Source: Clostridia bacterium (GTDB taxonomy: Bacteria > Bacillota > Clostridia > Oscillospirales > CAG-272). From it: DNA of 53,391 bases. Both the position numbers and the translations under genes were made by a program. Of the stretch, positions 34,040 to 41,861 are shown one piece after another. Each line of letters opens with the position of its first letter. Position 1 is the stretch's first letter. The stretch spans positions 1-53,391 of the forward strand of contig JAFTXX010000015.1 in assembly GCA_017461475.1 (NCBI GenBank), read 5' to 3'. Below the pieces are notes generated by a model, which was given only the letters and a program-made list of their open reading frames with translations, ran no database searches and was not told the origin of the DNA.

Positions 34040-35110
34040 TTAAAAATTGCTAATAAGCAATTCTCTAATTTTGCCTCTTGCCTGCGCTTGACAGTTGATC
34101 ATTCGGGTCGCTTCAACTCTTTCGATTTTATGCGCCGCATAAATATCATCAAAGAAGTTATCATCAGCGTTTGAATTTTTAGGATCAGAATTACTTAACA
34201 GAATCTTTGCGCCTTTTCTGTTCATATCATCAACGAATCGTGCAAGTTCAATCTGTTCTTCATCATTAAATAAGTTTTCAGTATATGCAGTAAAACTCGC
34301 CGTTTCGGTCAGCGGTCTGTACGGCGGATCGAAATAAACGAATGTATTTTCATCAATAAAGTCCGCCGCCCCTCTGTAATCTCCACATACAATGGTAACT
34401 CCCTGCAACTTCTTTGATACTGCTCGGAGATTGCTTTCGTCACAAATCATAGGATTTTTGTAAGCTCCCATAGGAACATTGAAAAAACCTTTTTTATTAA
34501 CTCTAAACAGGCCATTGAAGCAAGTTTTATTTAAGAATATCATCAATGCCGCCTTTTTGATATTGATGTTCTCATTTCCGTTAACTTTCAAATCATTGAA
34601 GCGCTCACGCTTTTGCATATAATATACCTTACGGTCGTCATTATCTAACGGTATAAAAGCATTCTGCATAGTATAAAGGATTTCAATTAAGGCATCAATG
34701 TCATCACGAATAATGCGATAGGTATTAATAAGTTCAGCGTTAATATCGCTGATATAGACTTCTTCTAAATCATATTTGCTAAGTATGTCAAACAAAACAG
34801 CTCCGCCACCAACAAATGGCTCGGCATACTTTTTAATACGACCGTCAGCAAACGGATAATATCGTCCGATTTCTTTAATGAGCTGACCTTTACCACCTGC
34901 CCATTTCAGAAAAGGCTTGACTGCTTTTTCTTCGGTTTTACTATATCGTGTACTTCTTGCATCTATCGGCTTTTCTGCAGTTGTAGGTATAATCCACATA
35001 TTACCTACCATAGTTGCTTCGGCAATTCTTTGCTCAGAACAAAGAACGGCTACTCTTCTTTGGGAAATTCCCCACTTGTTAGCCGCTTCTCTTGCAGACA
35101 TAAATTCCAT
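34040..35110 (-). CDS. dam: Dam-type adenine methyltransferase with N-terminal HTH domain
   Basis: Predicted to methylate adenine in GATC, protecting the host. The first 50 residues of 356 are an excisionase/MerR-like winged HTH (MSAREAANKWGISQRRVAVL, then GNMWIIPTTAEKPIDAR). Residues 65-356 are a DpnM/Dam alpha-class enzyme: FLKWAGGKGQL (67-77), FVGGGAVLF (99-107), VYISDINAELI, and DPPYRPL (261-267). The start at 35110 has AAGGGAG 9 nt upstream. A much longer frame runs back into the preceding gene and is rejected. The HTH may let the enzyme repress its own promoter. Confidence 0.92.
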   Translation of the reverse strand: MEFMSAREAANKWGISQRRVAVLCSEQRIAEATMVGNMWIIPTTAEKPIDARSTRYSKTEEKAVKPFLKWAGGKGQLIKEIGRYYPFADGRIKKYAEPFVGGGAVLFDILSKYDLEEVYISDINAELINTYRIIRDDIDALIEILYTMQNAFIPLDNDDRKVYYMQKRERFNDLKVNGNENINIKKAALMIFLNKTCFNGLFRVNKKGFFNVPMGAYKNPMICDESNLRAVSKKLQGVTIVCGDYRGAADFIDENTFVYFDPPYRPLTETASFTAYTENLFNDEEQIELARFVDDMNRKGAKILLSNSDPKNSNADDNFFDDIYAAHKIERVEATRMINCQAQARGKIRELLISNF

Positions 35111-35140
35111 AACACAAACTCCCTTAAAGTTTATGTAAAT

Positions 35141-35169
35141 ATTATATTCTAAATCTAGAACAAAAGCAA
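35141..35169 (-). promoter_or_regulatory. dam/restriction operon promoter with internal operator-like palindrome
   Basis: Minus-strand TTGCTT (35169-35164), 17-nt spacer, TATAAT (35146-35141). The spacer contains the inverted repeat TTCTA-GATT-TAGAA (35160-35147), well placed for a repressor such as the HTH of the Dam protein. Confidence 0.75.
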
Positions 35170-35188
35170 TATCATTTTTGATATTAAC

Positions 35189-35231
35189 AAAAAAGTATTT
35201 TGCACAGTTAATGGCGCGCAAAATACTTTTA
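35189..35231 (-). terminator. Terminator after the serine hydrolase gene
   Basis: Minus-strand AAAAGTATTTTGC and GCAAAATACTTTTTT enclose a 14-nt loop; it begins 8 bp past the stop codon and ends just before the dam promoter. Confidence 0.8.
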
Positions 35232-35238
35232 GCATATC

Positions 35239-36318
35239 TCATTTTAAAACCGCGTTTTCGAACTCTACTGTTGAGCGTGATGCGGTGGACATATCGAAGA
35301 AAGAGTTCTTCAAAAATACTGCGGCGAGGTTCTTTTTCGGGTCTAAAACAACGTGCGTGCCGTAGGCGCCGTGGCTGAAAATTGTGCCTTTGGGCAGGCG
35401 GTGCTGACCGCTTATCATAAAGCAACCGAGTCCCGCGTTTTCGCCGCGGACAAGACCGTCTAGGTTATCGTCGAGCGCGGGGGTGAGCATGAGTGCGCGG
35501 GTCTCTTCACTAAGCAAATTGCCCGAGAGCAGCATTTTGCAGAACTTCAGCATATCGCTCATTGAACTTATGAGCGACGCGCCCGCCGCCTCGTATGTGC
35601 GGGGCATACCGCGGTAAAGATTGCCTTTGAAATTCACTTCCCTGTCCGTTCCGGAAATGCGCTGGTGCATCGGCACAAGGCGCGCGTACTGCTCATCCGT
35701 AGGCTGAAACGTGGTGTCGGTCATGCCGAGCGGGGCGCAGATTTCCTTTTGCAAAAATTCGTTGAACGTCTCGCCGCCGACAACTTCGGCAATTCGTGCA
35801 AGCACGTCGTAGCCCGCAAAACCGCTGTACGCAAAACGGGTGCCAACGTCAAACGCAAGGTGAAAATTCTCCGCGTAGTAATCGGTGACGCTTTCAAGCG
35901 TCACTTTAGCCTCGGTGGGCATGACCGCGTACTCGCGGTTGCCGAGTTCGTCGGCACCGAGCCCCGCGGTGTGGGTAAGCAGGTCAAAGAGCGTCACCTC
36001 GCGGTGAGGTGCGGACAAGGGGCAAATCCTGCCGTCGGGCGAAACAGCACCCACGATAAGCCGCGAAAAGCGCGGAAGATACTTTGAAACATTGTCGTAA
36101 ATACTTATCTTTCCCTGCTCGTGCAGCTTTAAAATTGCCGCCGCGGTAATTATTTTTGTAACCGATGCAAGGCGGTAGAGACTTTTTTGGTTAAATCGTT
36201 CGTCGCCGAAACTCTCGTTGAAGACCACCTCACCGCCGCGTATTACCGCCGCGGCACCGCCGAAACACTCGACGTTTGCAAGTTGATTTTCAAACAGAGC
36301 GTGAAGTTTGTTTTCCAT
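35239..36318 (-). CDS. Serine hydrolase, class C beta-lactamase / PBP-like family
   Basis: A 359-residue member of the beta-lactamase superfamily without a signal peptide. The nucleophile motif is SVTK in YRLASVTKIITAAAILKL (about 51-54). The second motif is YSGF in RFAYSGFAGYDVLARI, in place of YxN. The third is HGAYGTH near residue 314, as in esterase EstB-like members. GGGAAV-like FGGAAAVIRGGEVV lies near the start. It is more likely an esterase or peptidase than an antibiotic-resistance enzyme. It overlaps the acyltransferase gene by 29 bp and ends the operon. Confidence 0.85.
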   Translation of the reverse strand: MENKLHALFENQLANVECFGGAAAVIRGGEVVFNESFGDERFNQKSLYRLASVTKIITAAAILKLHEQGKISIYDNVSKYLPRFSRLIVGAVSPDGRICPLSAPHREVTLFDLLTHTAGLGADELGNREYAVMPTEAKVTLESVTDYYAENFHLAFDVGTRFAYSGFAGYDVLARIAEVVGGETFNEFLQKEICAPLGMTDTTFQPTDEQYARLVPMHQRISGTDREVNFKGNLYRGMPRTYEAAGASLISSMSDMLKFCKMLLSGNLLSEETRALMLTPALDDNLDGLVRGENAGLGCFMISGQHRLPKGTIFSHGAYGTHVVLDPKKNLAAVFLKNSFFDMSTASRSTVEFENAVLK

Positions 36319-37312
36319 TTTTAACTCTTTCCGATATTGCCGCCGTCGCCATGCAAAGTCCGAGCGTTACGGCGTATGTAAACACAAATCTGAATCCGAA
36401 TTTTTCCGCCATGCCGAAAATACCGATGCGCTCGGCAAGCGCATTGGCAATGTAAATAACCAAAACGTGCGAAAGGTAAATGCTGTAGGACGCGCGGTCG
36501 CAAAGCTCAAGGAGACGCGGCAGTTTTCTTCCCTCTCCGAACAGCAAAAACAGCGTGAAAAAGAAGAAGATCGCGGATATGCAATAGCAAAGGTGAACGA
36601 CCTCGATATACTTGAATGTCTCACCGTATACCTGCGCGCGCCATGTGAGATAGCCGTCCGCCGCGGCGAAAACAGCAAACGGCGGCAGCACCGCGTAAAA
36701 TCTGCGCTTTAAAAACGCGCACACGCGCTCATAATTCATACCGACAGCCGCGCCGATGACAAAATAGCAAAGGTATGCGGGGAAAACGCGGTCATCATAC
36801 TGAAAATGCACATACTGCTTGAAAAGTGCGGTGAACACCACCGCGACAACGCACATAAGCCACGGATTTACTCTCTTGCCAACATACTTAAACATCGGCA
36901 TGTTAAGGTAAAACTGCATTATGACGACAACAAAATAAAAATGCGAGCAGACCGTGCCGAACATAAGATACTCGCCGAGGCTGTTCCACGAAAAAGTGTA
37001 GCCGTACGTCTTAATAAAGTAGGCGTAGTAAACAAGCACCCACAAAACATAGGGAAAAACCACCCTTTTGTATCTGCCGAAAATAAACTTTTCGTAGTCG
37101 GTTTCCTTCTGCGAGAGAAAAAGTTTCACCGCGGAAAGGAATATAAAGCCCTGCACCACAAACTGCGAAAGCCTTGACACATTAAGCATGAAGGCATACC
37201 AGAGACTGCTTTTGTCCATGTCGCCTATTGTCCACGAAATGACGTGTACCAGAATGACCGCAAGGCACATAAAAATGTTAAACAGCGAAAGCTCGCTCTT
37301 GCGTTTTGTCAT
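36290..37312 (-). CDS. Acyltransferase family 3 membrane protein
   Basis: A 340-residue integral membrane protein with about ten hydrophobic segments, of the OafA/WecH (acyl_transf_3) family that O- or N-acylates surface sugars. The N-terminal helix has the family His in FNIFMCLAVILVHVISWTIG and SRLSQFVVQGFIFLSAVKLF, and a late helix has YSIYLSHVLVIYI. The substrate is unknown. It starts 3 bp after the Fur-family gene and overlaps the serine hydrolase, so the three form one transcript. Confidence 0.85.
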   Translation of the reverse strand: MTKRKSELSLFNIFMCLAVILVHVISWTIGDMDKSSLWYAFMLNVSRLSQFVVQGFIFLSAVKLFLSQKETDYEKFIFGRYKRVVFPYVLWVLVYYAYFIKTYGYTFSWNSLGEYLMFGTVCSHFYFVVVIMQFYLNMPMFKYVGKRVNPWLMCVVAVVFTALFKQYVHFQYDDRVFPAYLCYFVIGAAVGMNYERVCAFLKRRFYAVLPPFAVFAAADGYLTWRAQVYGETFKYIEVVHLCYCISAIFFFFTLFLLFGEGRKLPRLLELCDRASYSIYLSHVLVIYIANALAERIGIFGMAEKFGFRFVFTYAVTLGLCMATAAISERVKNGKQTSRSV

Positions 37313-37315
37313 TTT

Positions 37316-37681
37316 TTATGAAGCACTGCAATCGGCGCAAAGGCCGCGGATGGTGAGTGTATATGACGAAAGTTTCTGACCTGTCGCGTTTTCAATCGCG
37401 TGTGTGAGGTCGCCGCACCAGATGTCGGACACCTTGCCGCACTTGTCGCAATAAAGATGCTCATGGCACTCAGTGCAACCGTCATAGCGGTCGGGAGCGT
37501 TGGGTATCTCAAGCTTGCGCACTACACCGTCGCTTACGAGCTGTGCGAGGTTGCGGTAGACAGTACCCATTGCAATCTGCGGCATCTTTGCCTTTGCCGC
37601 AATGTAGATCTCCTCGGCTGTCATGTGCGAACATGTTGCCGTAACAACTTCAAGTACAAGCGCTTTTTGCTTAGTATTCAT
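37316..37681 (-). CDS. Fur/PerR-family transcriptional regulator
   Basis: A 121-residue metal-dependent repressor. The winged HTH covers about residues 10-60 (MTAEEIYIAAKAKMPQIAMGTVYRNLAQLVSDGVVRKL). The dimerisation part has the His-rich metal site HEHLYCDKCGKV and a second Cys pair CADC, giving a structural zinc site. The HEHLYCDKCG pattern and promoter context suggest PerR-like peroxide sensing, but Fur or Zur cannot be excluded. It has its own promoter with an overlapping palindrome, so autoregulation is likely. Confidence 0.9.
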   Translation of the reverse strand: MNTKQKALVLEVVTATCSHMTAEEIYIAAKAKMPQIAMGTVYRNLAQLVSDGVVRKLEIPNAPDRYDGCTECHEHLYCDKCGKVSDIWCGDLTHAIENATGQKLSSYTLTIRGLCADCSAS

Positions 37682-37697
37682 AAAGTTACCTCCTTTT

Positions 37698-37745
37698 GAG
37701 AATACTTCTTAATCTCATTATATCATCCTTTTCTGGAAAATGCAA
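37698..37745 (-). promoter_or_regulatory. Promoter and candidate operator of the Fur-family gene
   Basis: Minus-strand TTGCAT (37745-37740), 17-nt spacer, TATAAT (37722-37717). GAGATTA-AGAAG-TATTCTC (37716-37698) overlaps the start point as an inverted repeat with 6 of 7 matching positions. Ribosome site AAAAGGAGG follows. Confidence 0.65.
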
Positions 37746-37751
37746 TAGGAA

Positions 37752-37820
37752 ATTAATGTTTATGCGCACACTGTTTCCATGTTACATTCATTGGTACAGT
37801 TGTTTCGCATAAGCATTAAT
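37752..37820. repeat. Inverted repeat resembling MITE termini
   Basis: ATTAATGTTTATGCG (37752-37766) and CGCATAAGCATTAAT (37806-37820) match in 14 of 15 positions and share TTAATGTTTA with the ~195-bp elements. It is a possible internal-deletion derivative between the divergent Fur-family and CPBP genes. Confidence 0.55.
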
Positions 37821-37884
37821 ATCATCTTTCCTATGGAAATCGGCAAAAAGTTGTGCTATAATTATCGCATTAAGGAGGTGCAAA

Positions 37885-38898
37885 ATGGATTCACCCGAAA
37901 TTTCATTTGATTTCAAAAGCGCAAAAAAGCCGTTTTCGCGCATCGGCATTGCGCTTGTACTCTTCTTCGCAGCAACCTTTACTGCGCAGGAAATAATCGT
38001 TCTCGCCGCAAACGCTCTTTTGCCTGAGTGGCTCAGCGGCATAACTTACACCGAGGTGCTTATCATTTCCCAAGTGACGATGTACCTTATCGGTCTGCCC
38101 ATTTTTTACCTTGCGGTACGCAGACTTGACAAGGAACCGCCCGCAAAGATGCACTGCAGTGCAAAAACCGTAGGCACAGCGTTTCTCATTGCAATGGCGC
38201 TGACGTATATCGGTCAGATTATCGGCGAGTTTGTATTCTCTCTGCTTTACGATACGCTCGACATCGCGTTTACCTCGGACACATTTGAAATTATCAACAA
38301 CATCACCTGGTACGAGGCGCTGATTTCCACAGTGATTATCGGCCCTCTCGTCGAGGAGTTTATGTTCCGCAAGGTCATTATCGACCGCACGAGAATGTAC
38401 GGCGAAAAACTTTCGCTTATCTTCTCGGCGCTGATGTTTGCGTTCTTCCACATGAGCGTTGAGCAGTTCTTTTACGCATTTTTCGCAGGCCTGCTCCTCG
38501 GCTACCTCTACCTCAGACGCGGCAAACTGCTGTACTGCTGGATACTGCACGCGCTGTTCAACTTCTTCGGTGCTGTACTTCCGATTATCCTCTACAATTT
38601 CGTTGATATGGAGGCCTTTCTCAGTGCCGCGACCGCCGAAGAAATGTACAAACTTATAAATGACGACATTCTCGGTTACGGTCTGATATCGCTCTTCAGT
38701 CTTGCAACTATGGCAATGAGTGTGATAGGCTTTTACCTCTTACTCAAAAAGTATAAAAGTCGACGGTTTGAGGAAGTTTCGCTGAAACTCCCGAAAGACT
38801 CGGAAGCCACCGTCGCCTTTACCAATGTCGGCGTAATACTGTTCGTCCTTTTCGCAATTGCATACCCGTTTATTACTTCATTTATTAAACAACTATGA
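37885..38898 (+). CDS. CPBP-family intramembrane metalloprotease
   Basis: A 337-residue membrane protein with about eight hydrophobic segments. It has the CPBP (Abi) motifs: EEFMFRKVIIDR (EExxxR type, about residue 155-160), FAFFHMSVEQFFYAFFAGLLLGYLY with the second conserved His, and ILHALFNFFG with the third motif. Such proteins are linked to prenyl-protein processing, bacteriocin self-immunity or membrane proteolysis; the role here is not known. Ribosome site AAGGAGGTGCAAA. TATAAT lies at about 37854-37859 with a weak -35. Confidence 0.88.
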   Translation: MDSPEISFDFKSAKKPFSRIGIALVLFFAATFTAQEIIVLAANALLPEWLSGITYTEVLIISQVTMYLIGLPIFYLAVRRLDKEPPAKMHCSAKTVGTAFLIAMALTYIGQIIGEFVFSLLYDTLDIAFTSDTFEIINNITWYEALISTVIIGPLVEEFMFRKVIIDRTRMYGEKLSLIFSALMFAFFHMSVEQFFYAFFAGLLLGYLYLRRGKLLYCWILHALFNFFGAVLPIILYNFVDMEAFLSAATAEEMYKLINDDILGYGLISLFSLATMAMSVIGFYLLLKKYKSRRFEEVSLKLPKDSEATVAFTNVGVILFVLFAIAYPFITSFIKQL

Positions 38899-39881
38899 AA
38901 ACTTTTTTTGACAGATATTTTGTACGCGCCATGGGTGCGATGGCGCAAGGTCTTTTCGCATCGCTTATTATCGGAACCATTTTCAATCAGCTTGCAACCG
39001 TTCCACAGCTTAGTTTTCTGAAACAGTTCACAGCGCAGATAGGTGCGTCCTCGCCCGTCATTGGCAGTGCCATAGGCGTTGCCGTTGCACATTCGCTCGG
39101 AGCAAAGCCGCTTGTGCTGTTTACAAGCACTGTCACGGGCGCGATAGGTTATGCCCTCGGCGGTCCCGTCGGCGCATACATAGCCGCGGTCATCGGTGCC
39201 GAGATAGGCTCGCTTATCGCGGGCAAAACAAAACTTGACATTATCCTCACCCCCGCGCTCACCATTATCTCGGGCGGTTTTGCAGGCGTGTTTGTAGGTC
39301 CATACATCAGCGCGTTTATGTCGTGGCTCGGCTCGTTTATCAACACCGCGACAAACATGCACCCCATCCCCATGGGCATTATAGTCTCGGTGGTAATAGG
39401 CATGGCGCTGACCGCGCCGATATCTTCGGCGGCGATATGTATTTCGATAGGCATTGACGGTATCGCGGCGGGCGCCGCGTGCGTAGGCTGTTGCTGCCAG
39501 ATGGTCGGCTTTGCCGCCGCGTCTTTCAGGGACAACGGTTTCGGCGGCTCGCTCTCGCAGGGAGTCGGCACCTCGATGCTCCAGTTCCCCAACATCTTGA
39601 AACGCCCGCAGATATGGCTTGCACCGACGCTTGCTTCGGCGATACTCGGTCCCGTTTCAACAGTGCTGCAAGTAACCAACACATCTACCGGAGCGGGTAT
39701 GGGCACATCGGGATTTGTAGGTCAGTTCGGCGCGTTTGCCGCAATGGGATTTGACCTTGTGAGCGCCGTCACCGTATTGCTTTTACACTTTGTGTTCCCC
39801 ATGGTGCTCACTCTTGTATTTGACCTCACCTTCCGCAAACTCGGCTGGGTGAGAAAAGGAGATATGAGGATAAACAGTTAG
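38895..39881 (+). CDS. PTS EIIC-like membrane transporter (PF13303 type)
   Basis: A 328-residue, Gly/Ala-rich membrane protein with about nine hydrophobic segments. It matches the PTS_EIIC_2 group (MKTFFDRYFVRAMGAMAQGLFASLIIGTI, GYALGGPVGAYIAAVIGAEIG, MALTAPISSAAICISIGIDG, GAGMGTSGFVGQFGAFAAMG). These lack EIIA and EIIB domains and their substrate is unestablished. The ATG overlaps the CPBP stop (ATGA), implying co-expression with the protease. Confidence 0.85.
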   Translation: MKTFFDRYFVRAMGAMAQGLFASLIIGTIFNQLATVPQLSFLKQFTAQIGASSPVIGSAIGVAVAHSLGAKPLVLFTSTVTGAIGYALGGPVGAYIAAVIGAEIGSLIAGKTKLDIILTPALTIISGGFAGVFVGPYISAFMSWLGSFINTATNMHPIPMGIIVSVVIGMALTAPISSAAICISIGIDGIAAGAACVGCCCQMVGFAAASFRDNGFGGSLSQGVGTSMLQFPNILKRPQIWLAPTLASAILGPVSTVLQVTNTSTGAGMGTSGFVGQFGAFAAMGFDLVSAVTVLLLHFVFPMVLTLVFDLTFRKLGWVRKGDMRINS

Positions 39882-39892
39882 TTTGACCACGG

Positions 39893-40052
39893 AAGTCCCT
39901 CATCCGTCGCTACGCGCCACCTTCCCCCCTAGGGAAGGCTAAAATAGTTTGTACGAGTATAAACTAACTATAAGCCTTCCCCAACCATACAAGACCTGGC
40001 TATAATCTTTGTTGTTGGGGGAAGGTGGCGGCGTAGCCGACGGATGAGGGAT
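39893..40052. repeat. Long inverted repeat (CCCTCATCCGTC family)
   Basis: Left arm TCCCTCATCCGTCG..CCACCTTCCCCC and right arm GGGGGAAGGTGGCGGC..CGACGGATGAGGGA flank about 80 bp that include a second pair (GGGAAGGCT / AGCCTTCCCC). It fills the space between convergent genes; no gene is visible in it. Confidence 0.78.
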
Positions 40053-40089
40053 ATTGCTAAACTCTCCCCTAACCATCAATTCACCGCAT

Positions 40090-40130
40090 AAAAAACGACC
40101 GACTTCAAAAATGAAGTCGGTCGTTTTTTA
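40090..40130. terminator. Terminator downstream of pgeF
   Basis: AAAAAACGACCGACTTCA, four-A loop, TGAAGTCGGTCGTTTTTT: an 18-bp stem with T runs on both strands. It overlaps the pgeF stop and can serve the convergent PTS gene too. Confidence 0.88.
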
Positions 40131-40934
40131 TATCGCAATTACTGCCATAAGTGAGCCGCGTTTTTCGCCCATGCGGCGGTGGGAATAGAAGAGTTCCTTA
40201 TTGTCATAGGTGCATTCGGTGCAAAGGTCGATGTTTTCTTCCTTTACTCCTGCGCGGATAAGGAGCGTTTTATTCACCTCGCCGAGGCCGCAGAGGAACT
40301 TGCCGGGGGTCTCGGTGGTGCGCAGGTGCTTGAACGTGAGGTTTGCTTCGCCGACGGCACTGAGCACCGCCCTTGCGACTTCCTCGCCTACCTCATAATT
40401 CGGCATTGAGATATGCGGACCTATCGCGGCTTTGATATCCTCGGCGGACGCGCCAAGATAGCACATTTTTTCAACCGTTTTGCCGACGATGTTGCCGACA
40501 GTGCCGCGCCAACCCGCGTGAACGGCGGCAATAACGCCCGCGCTGTAGTCTGCAAGCAAAATCGGAACGCAGTCCGCAACTCTTACGCCGAGCGCGGTGC
40601 CGCGCTGGCAGCTTACAAGCGCGTCGCCCTCAAAGGTGGCAGGGGAATAGATGCCGTGGCCGCATTTTTCTCTGCCGACTTCTATGACGTTTGTCGAATG
40701 TATCTGCGGCATGATGATGAGCTCTTCCGCGTTAATTGCAACCGCCTCGCAGAAGCGCTCGATATTCTTTTTTACTATGATATCCTTGTCGCCGCGGTAA
40801 AAACCGAGGTTCAAAGACTTTGTGTAATCAAGCTTTGACAGTCCGCCGAGCCTTGTGGAAAAGCCGTGGCGGATGGGATAAAGTCCTTCCGAATAAAAAT
40901 AAGTTACACCGTTATAGTCAGTGCGTTTTTGCAT
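40128..40934 (-). CDS. pgeF: Peptidoglycan editing factor / laccase-domain protein (YfiH family)
   Basis: A 268-residue Cu-oxidase_4 family protein. Family members act as purine nucleoside phosphorylases or deaminases, and in E. coli remove mis-incorporated serine from wall precursors. Motifs: HGFSTRLGGLS, MPQIHSTNVIEV with one metal His, VADCVPILLADYSAGVIAAVHAGWRGTVGNIV with metal Cys and His, and AAIGPHISMPNYEVGEEV. It lies 15 bp after truB. Confidence 0.92.
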   Translation of the reverse strand: MQKRTDYNGVTYFYSEGLYPIRHGFSTRLGGLSKLDYTKSLNLGFYRGDKDIIVKKNIERFCEAVAINAEELIIMPQIHSTNVIEVGREKCGHGIYSPATFEGDALVSCQRGTALGVRVADCVPILLADYSAGVIAAVHAGWRGTVGNIVGKTVEKMCYLGASAEDIKAAIGPHISMPNYEVGEEVARAVLSAVGEANLTFKHLRTTETPGKFLCGLGEVNKTLLIRAGVKEENIDLCTECTYDNKELFYSHRRMGEKRGSLMAVIAI

Positions 40935-40949
40935 GGTTATTCTTTTCCT

Positions 40950-41861
40950 TTAAAGAGAAAATAATTTTATCATTTTAATTGCGTCGCCGCCCGCGTAAGT
41001 GCGAACCTCGCCGAGGGCGAAAAATCCGGTTTCGTCATAAAGACGCACGCGAGTGCCAACGGCAAATTTTTTGCCTATTTTTTTGAGATATATCTCGCAG
41101 CCGTCGCGGCAAAGTTTTGCAAAAAAGGGTGCGAGCGTGACCTTGGTAACGTCCGAAAACGCGTCCTCAAGCGGCAAGAGAAGCGCAATGCGTTCCTCGA
41201 CGCTCATGGCCTCGATCTGGTCTAAGGTATACGCGTGCGAGAGGTCAAATGCACCGCTTTTGGTGCGACGGAGCGACGACATTACCGCGCCCGAGCCGAG
41301 CATTTCACCGATATCGGTGATAACGGTACGGACATATGTGCCCTTTGAAACTTCAAGCGAGAGACTGTACTCGCAATCGCTGATTTTTTTCGCGGTGCAT
41401 GAGTAAATTTCAATGGGTCTTGCAGGTACGTCAACCGTAACGCCCTCGCGCTGATAGTCAACAAGTTTTTTGCCGTCGACCTTTACAGCCGAGGTCATCG
41501 GCGGTTTTTGCAAGCGCTTGCCCACCATTTTTGCGGCGGCGGAAAGCACTTCATCCTCGCTCGGCAAAGTTGCGCCAGTGTCGGTCACTTCGCCGTCGGT
41601 GTCGCCCGTCTCGCTGGTTTTGCCGAGGATGAACGTGGCTTCGTACGCTTTATCGTGTGCGCTCAGGTACTCGGACGCTTTGACGGCACGTCCGCAGAGC
41701 ATGGGGAGAACGCCCGTAGCAAGCGGGTCAAGCGTTCCTGTATGCCCTATCTGACGCGTGCCGAGGAGCCGACGCAGTTTTCCCACCGCGTCATGCGAGG
41801 TAAAACCGCTCGGCTTATCGAGCACTAAAATTCCGCTGAAAGGTGCGGGAGTCTTATTCAT
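40950..41861 (-). CDS. truB: tRNA pseudouridine(55) synthase
   Basis: Forms pseudouridine 55 in the T-loop of tRNAs. The 303-residue product has GILVLDKPSGFTSHDAVGKLRR, RQIGHTGTLDPLATGVLPM with the catalytic Asp, and SKGTYVRTVITDIGEMLGSGAVMSSLRRTKSG. A C-terminal PUA-like tail (about 235-303) is present. The start overlaps the aspS end by 8 nt (ATGAATAA). Confidence 0.96.
   Translation of the reverse strand: MNKTPAPFSGILVLDKPSGFTSHDAVGKLRRLLGTRQIGHTGTLDPLATGVLPMLCGRAVKASEYLSAHDKAYEATFILGKTSETGDTDGEVTDTGATLPSEDEVLSAAAKMVGKRLQKPPMTSAVKVDGKKLVDYQREGVTVDVPARPIEIYSCTAKKISDCEYSLSLEVSKGTYVRTVITDIGEMLGSGAVMSSLRRTKSGAFDLSHAYTLDQIEAMSVEERIALLLPLEDAFSDVTKVTLAPFFAKLCRDGCEIYLKKIGKKFAVGTRVRLYDETGFFALGEVRTYAGGDAIKMIKLFSL

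Noticed and set aside
35111-35425. N-terminal extension of the Dam frame up to 35425
   Set aside because: It would run through the terminator and promoter and into the serine hydrolase gene; the ATG at 35110 has a good ribosome site and a natural HTH start.
35239-36318. Antibiotic-resistance beta-lactamase
   Set aside because: No signal peptide, YSG in place of YxN and HGA in place of KTG fit esterase-like members better.
37788-38042. 84-residue minus-strand frame opposite the CPBP gene
   Set aside because: Shadow over a promoter and a well-supported gene; no ribosome site.
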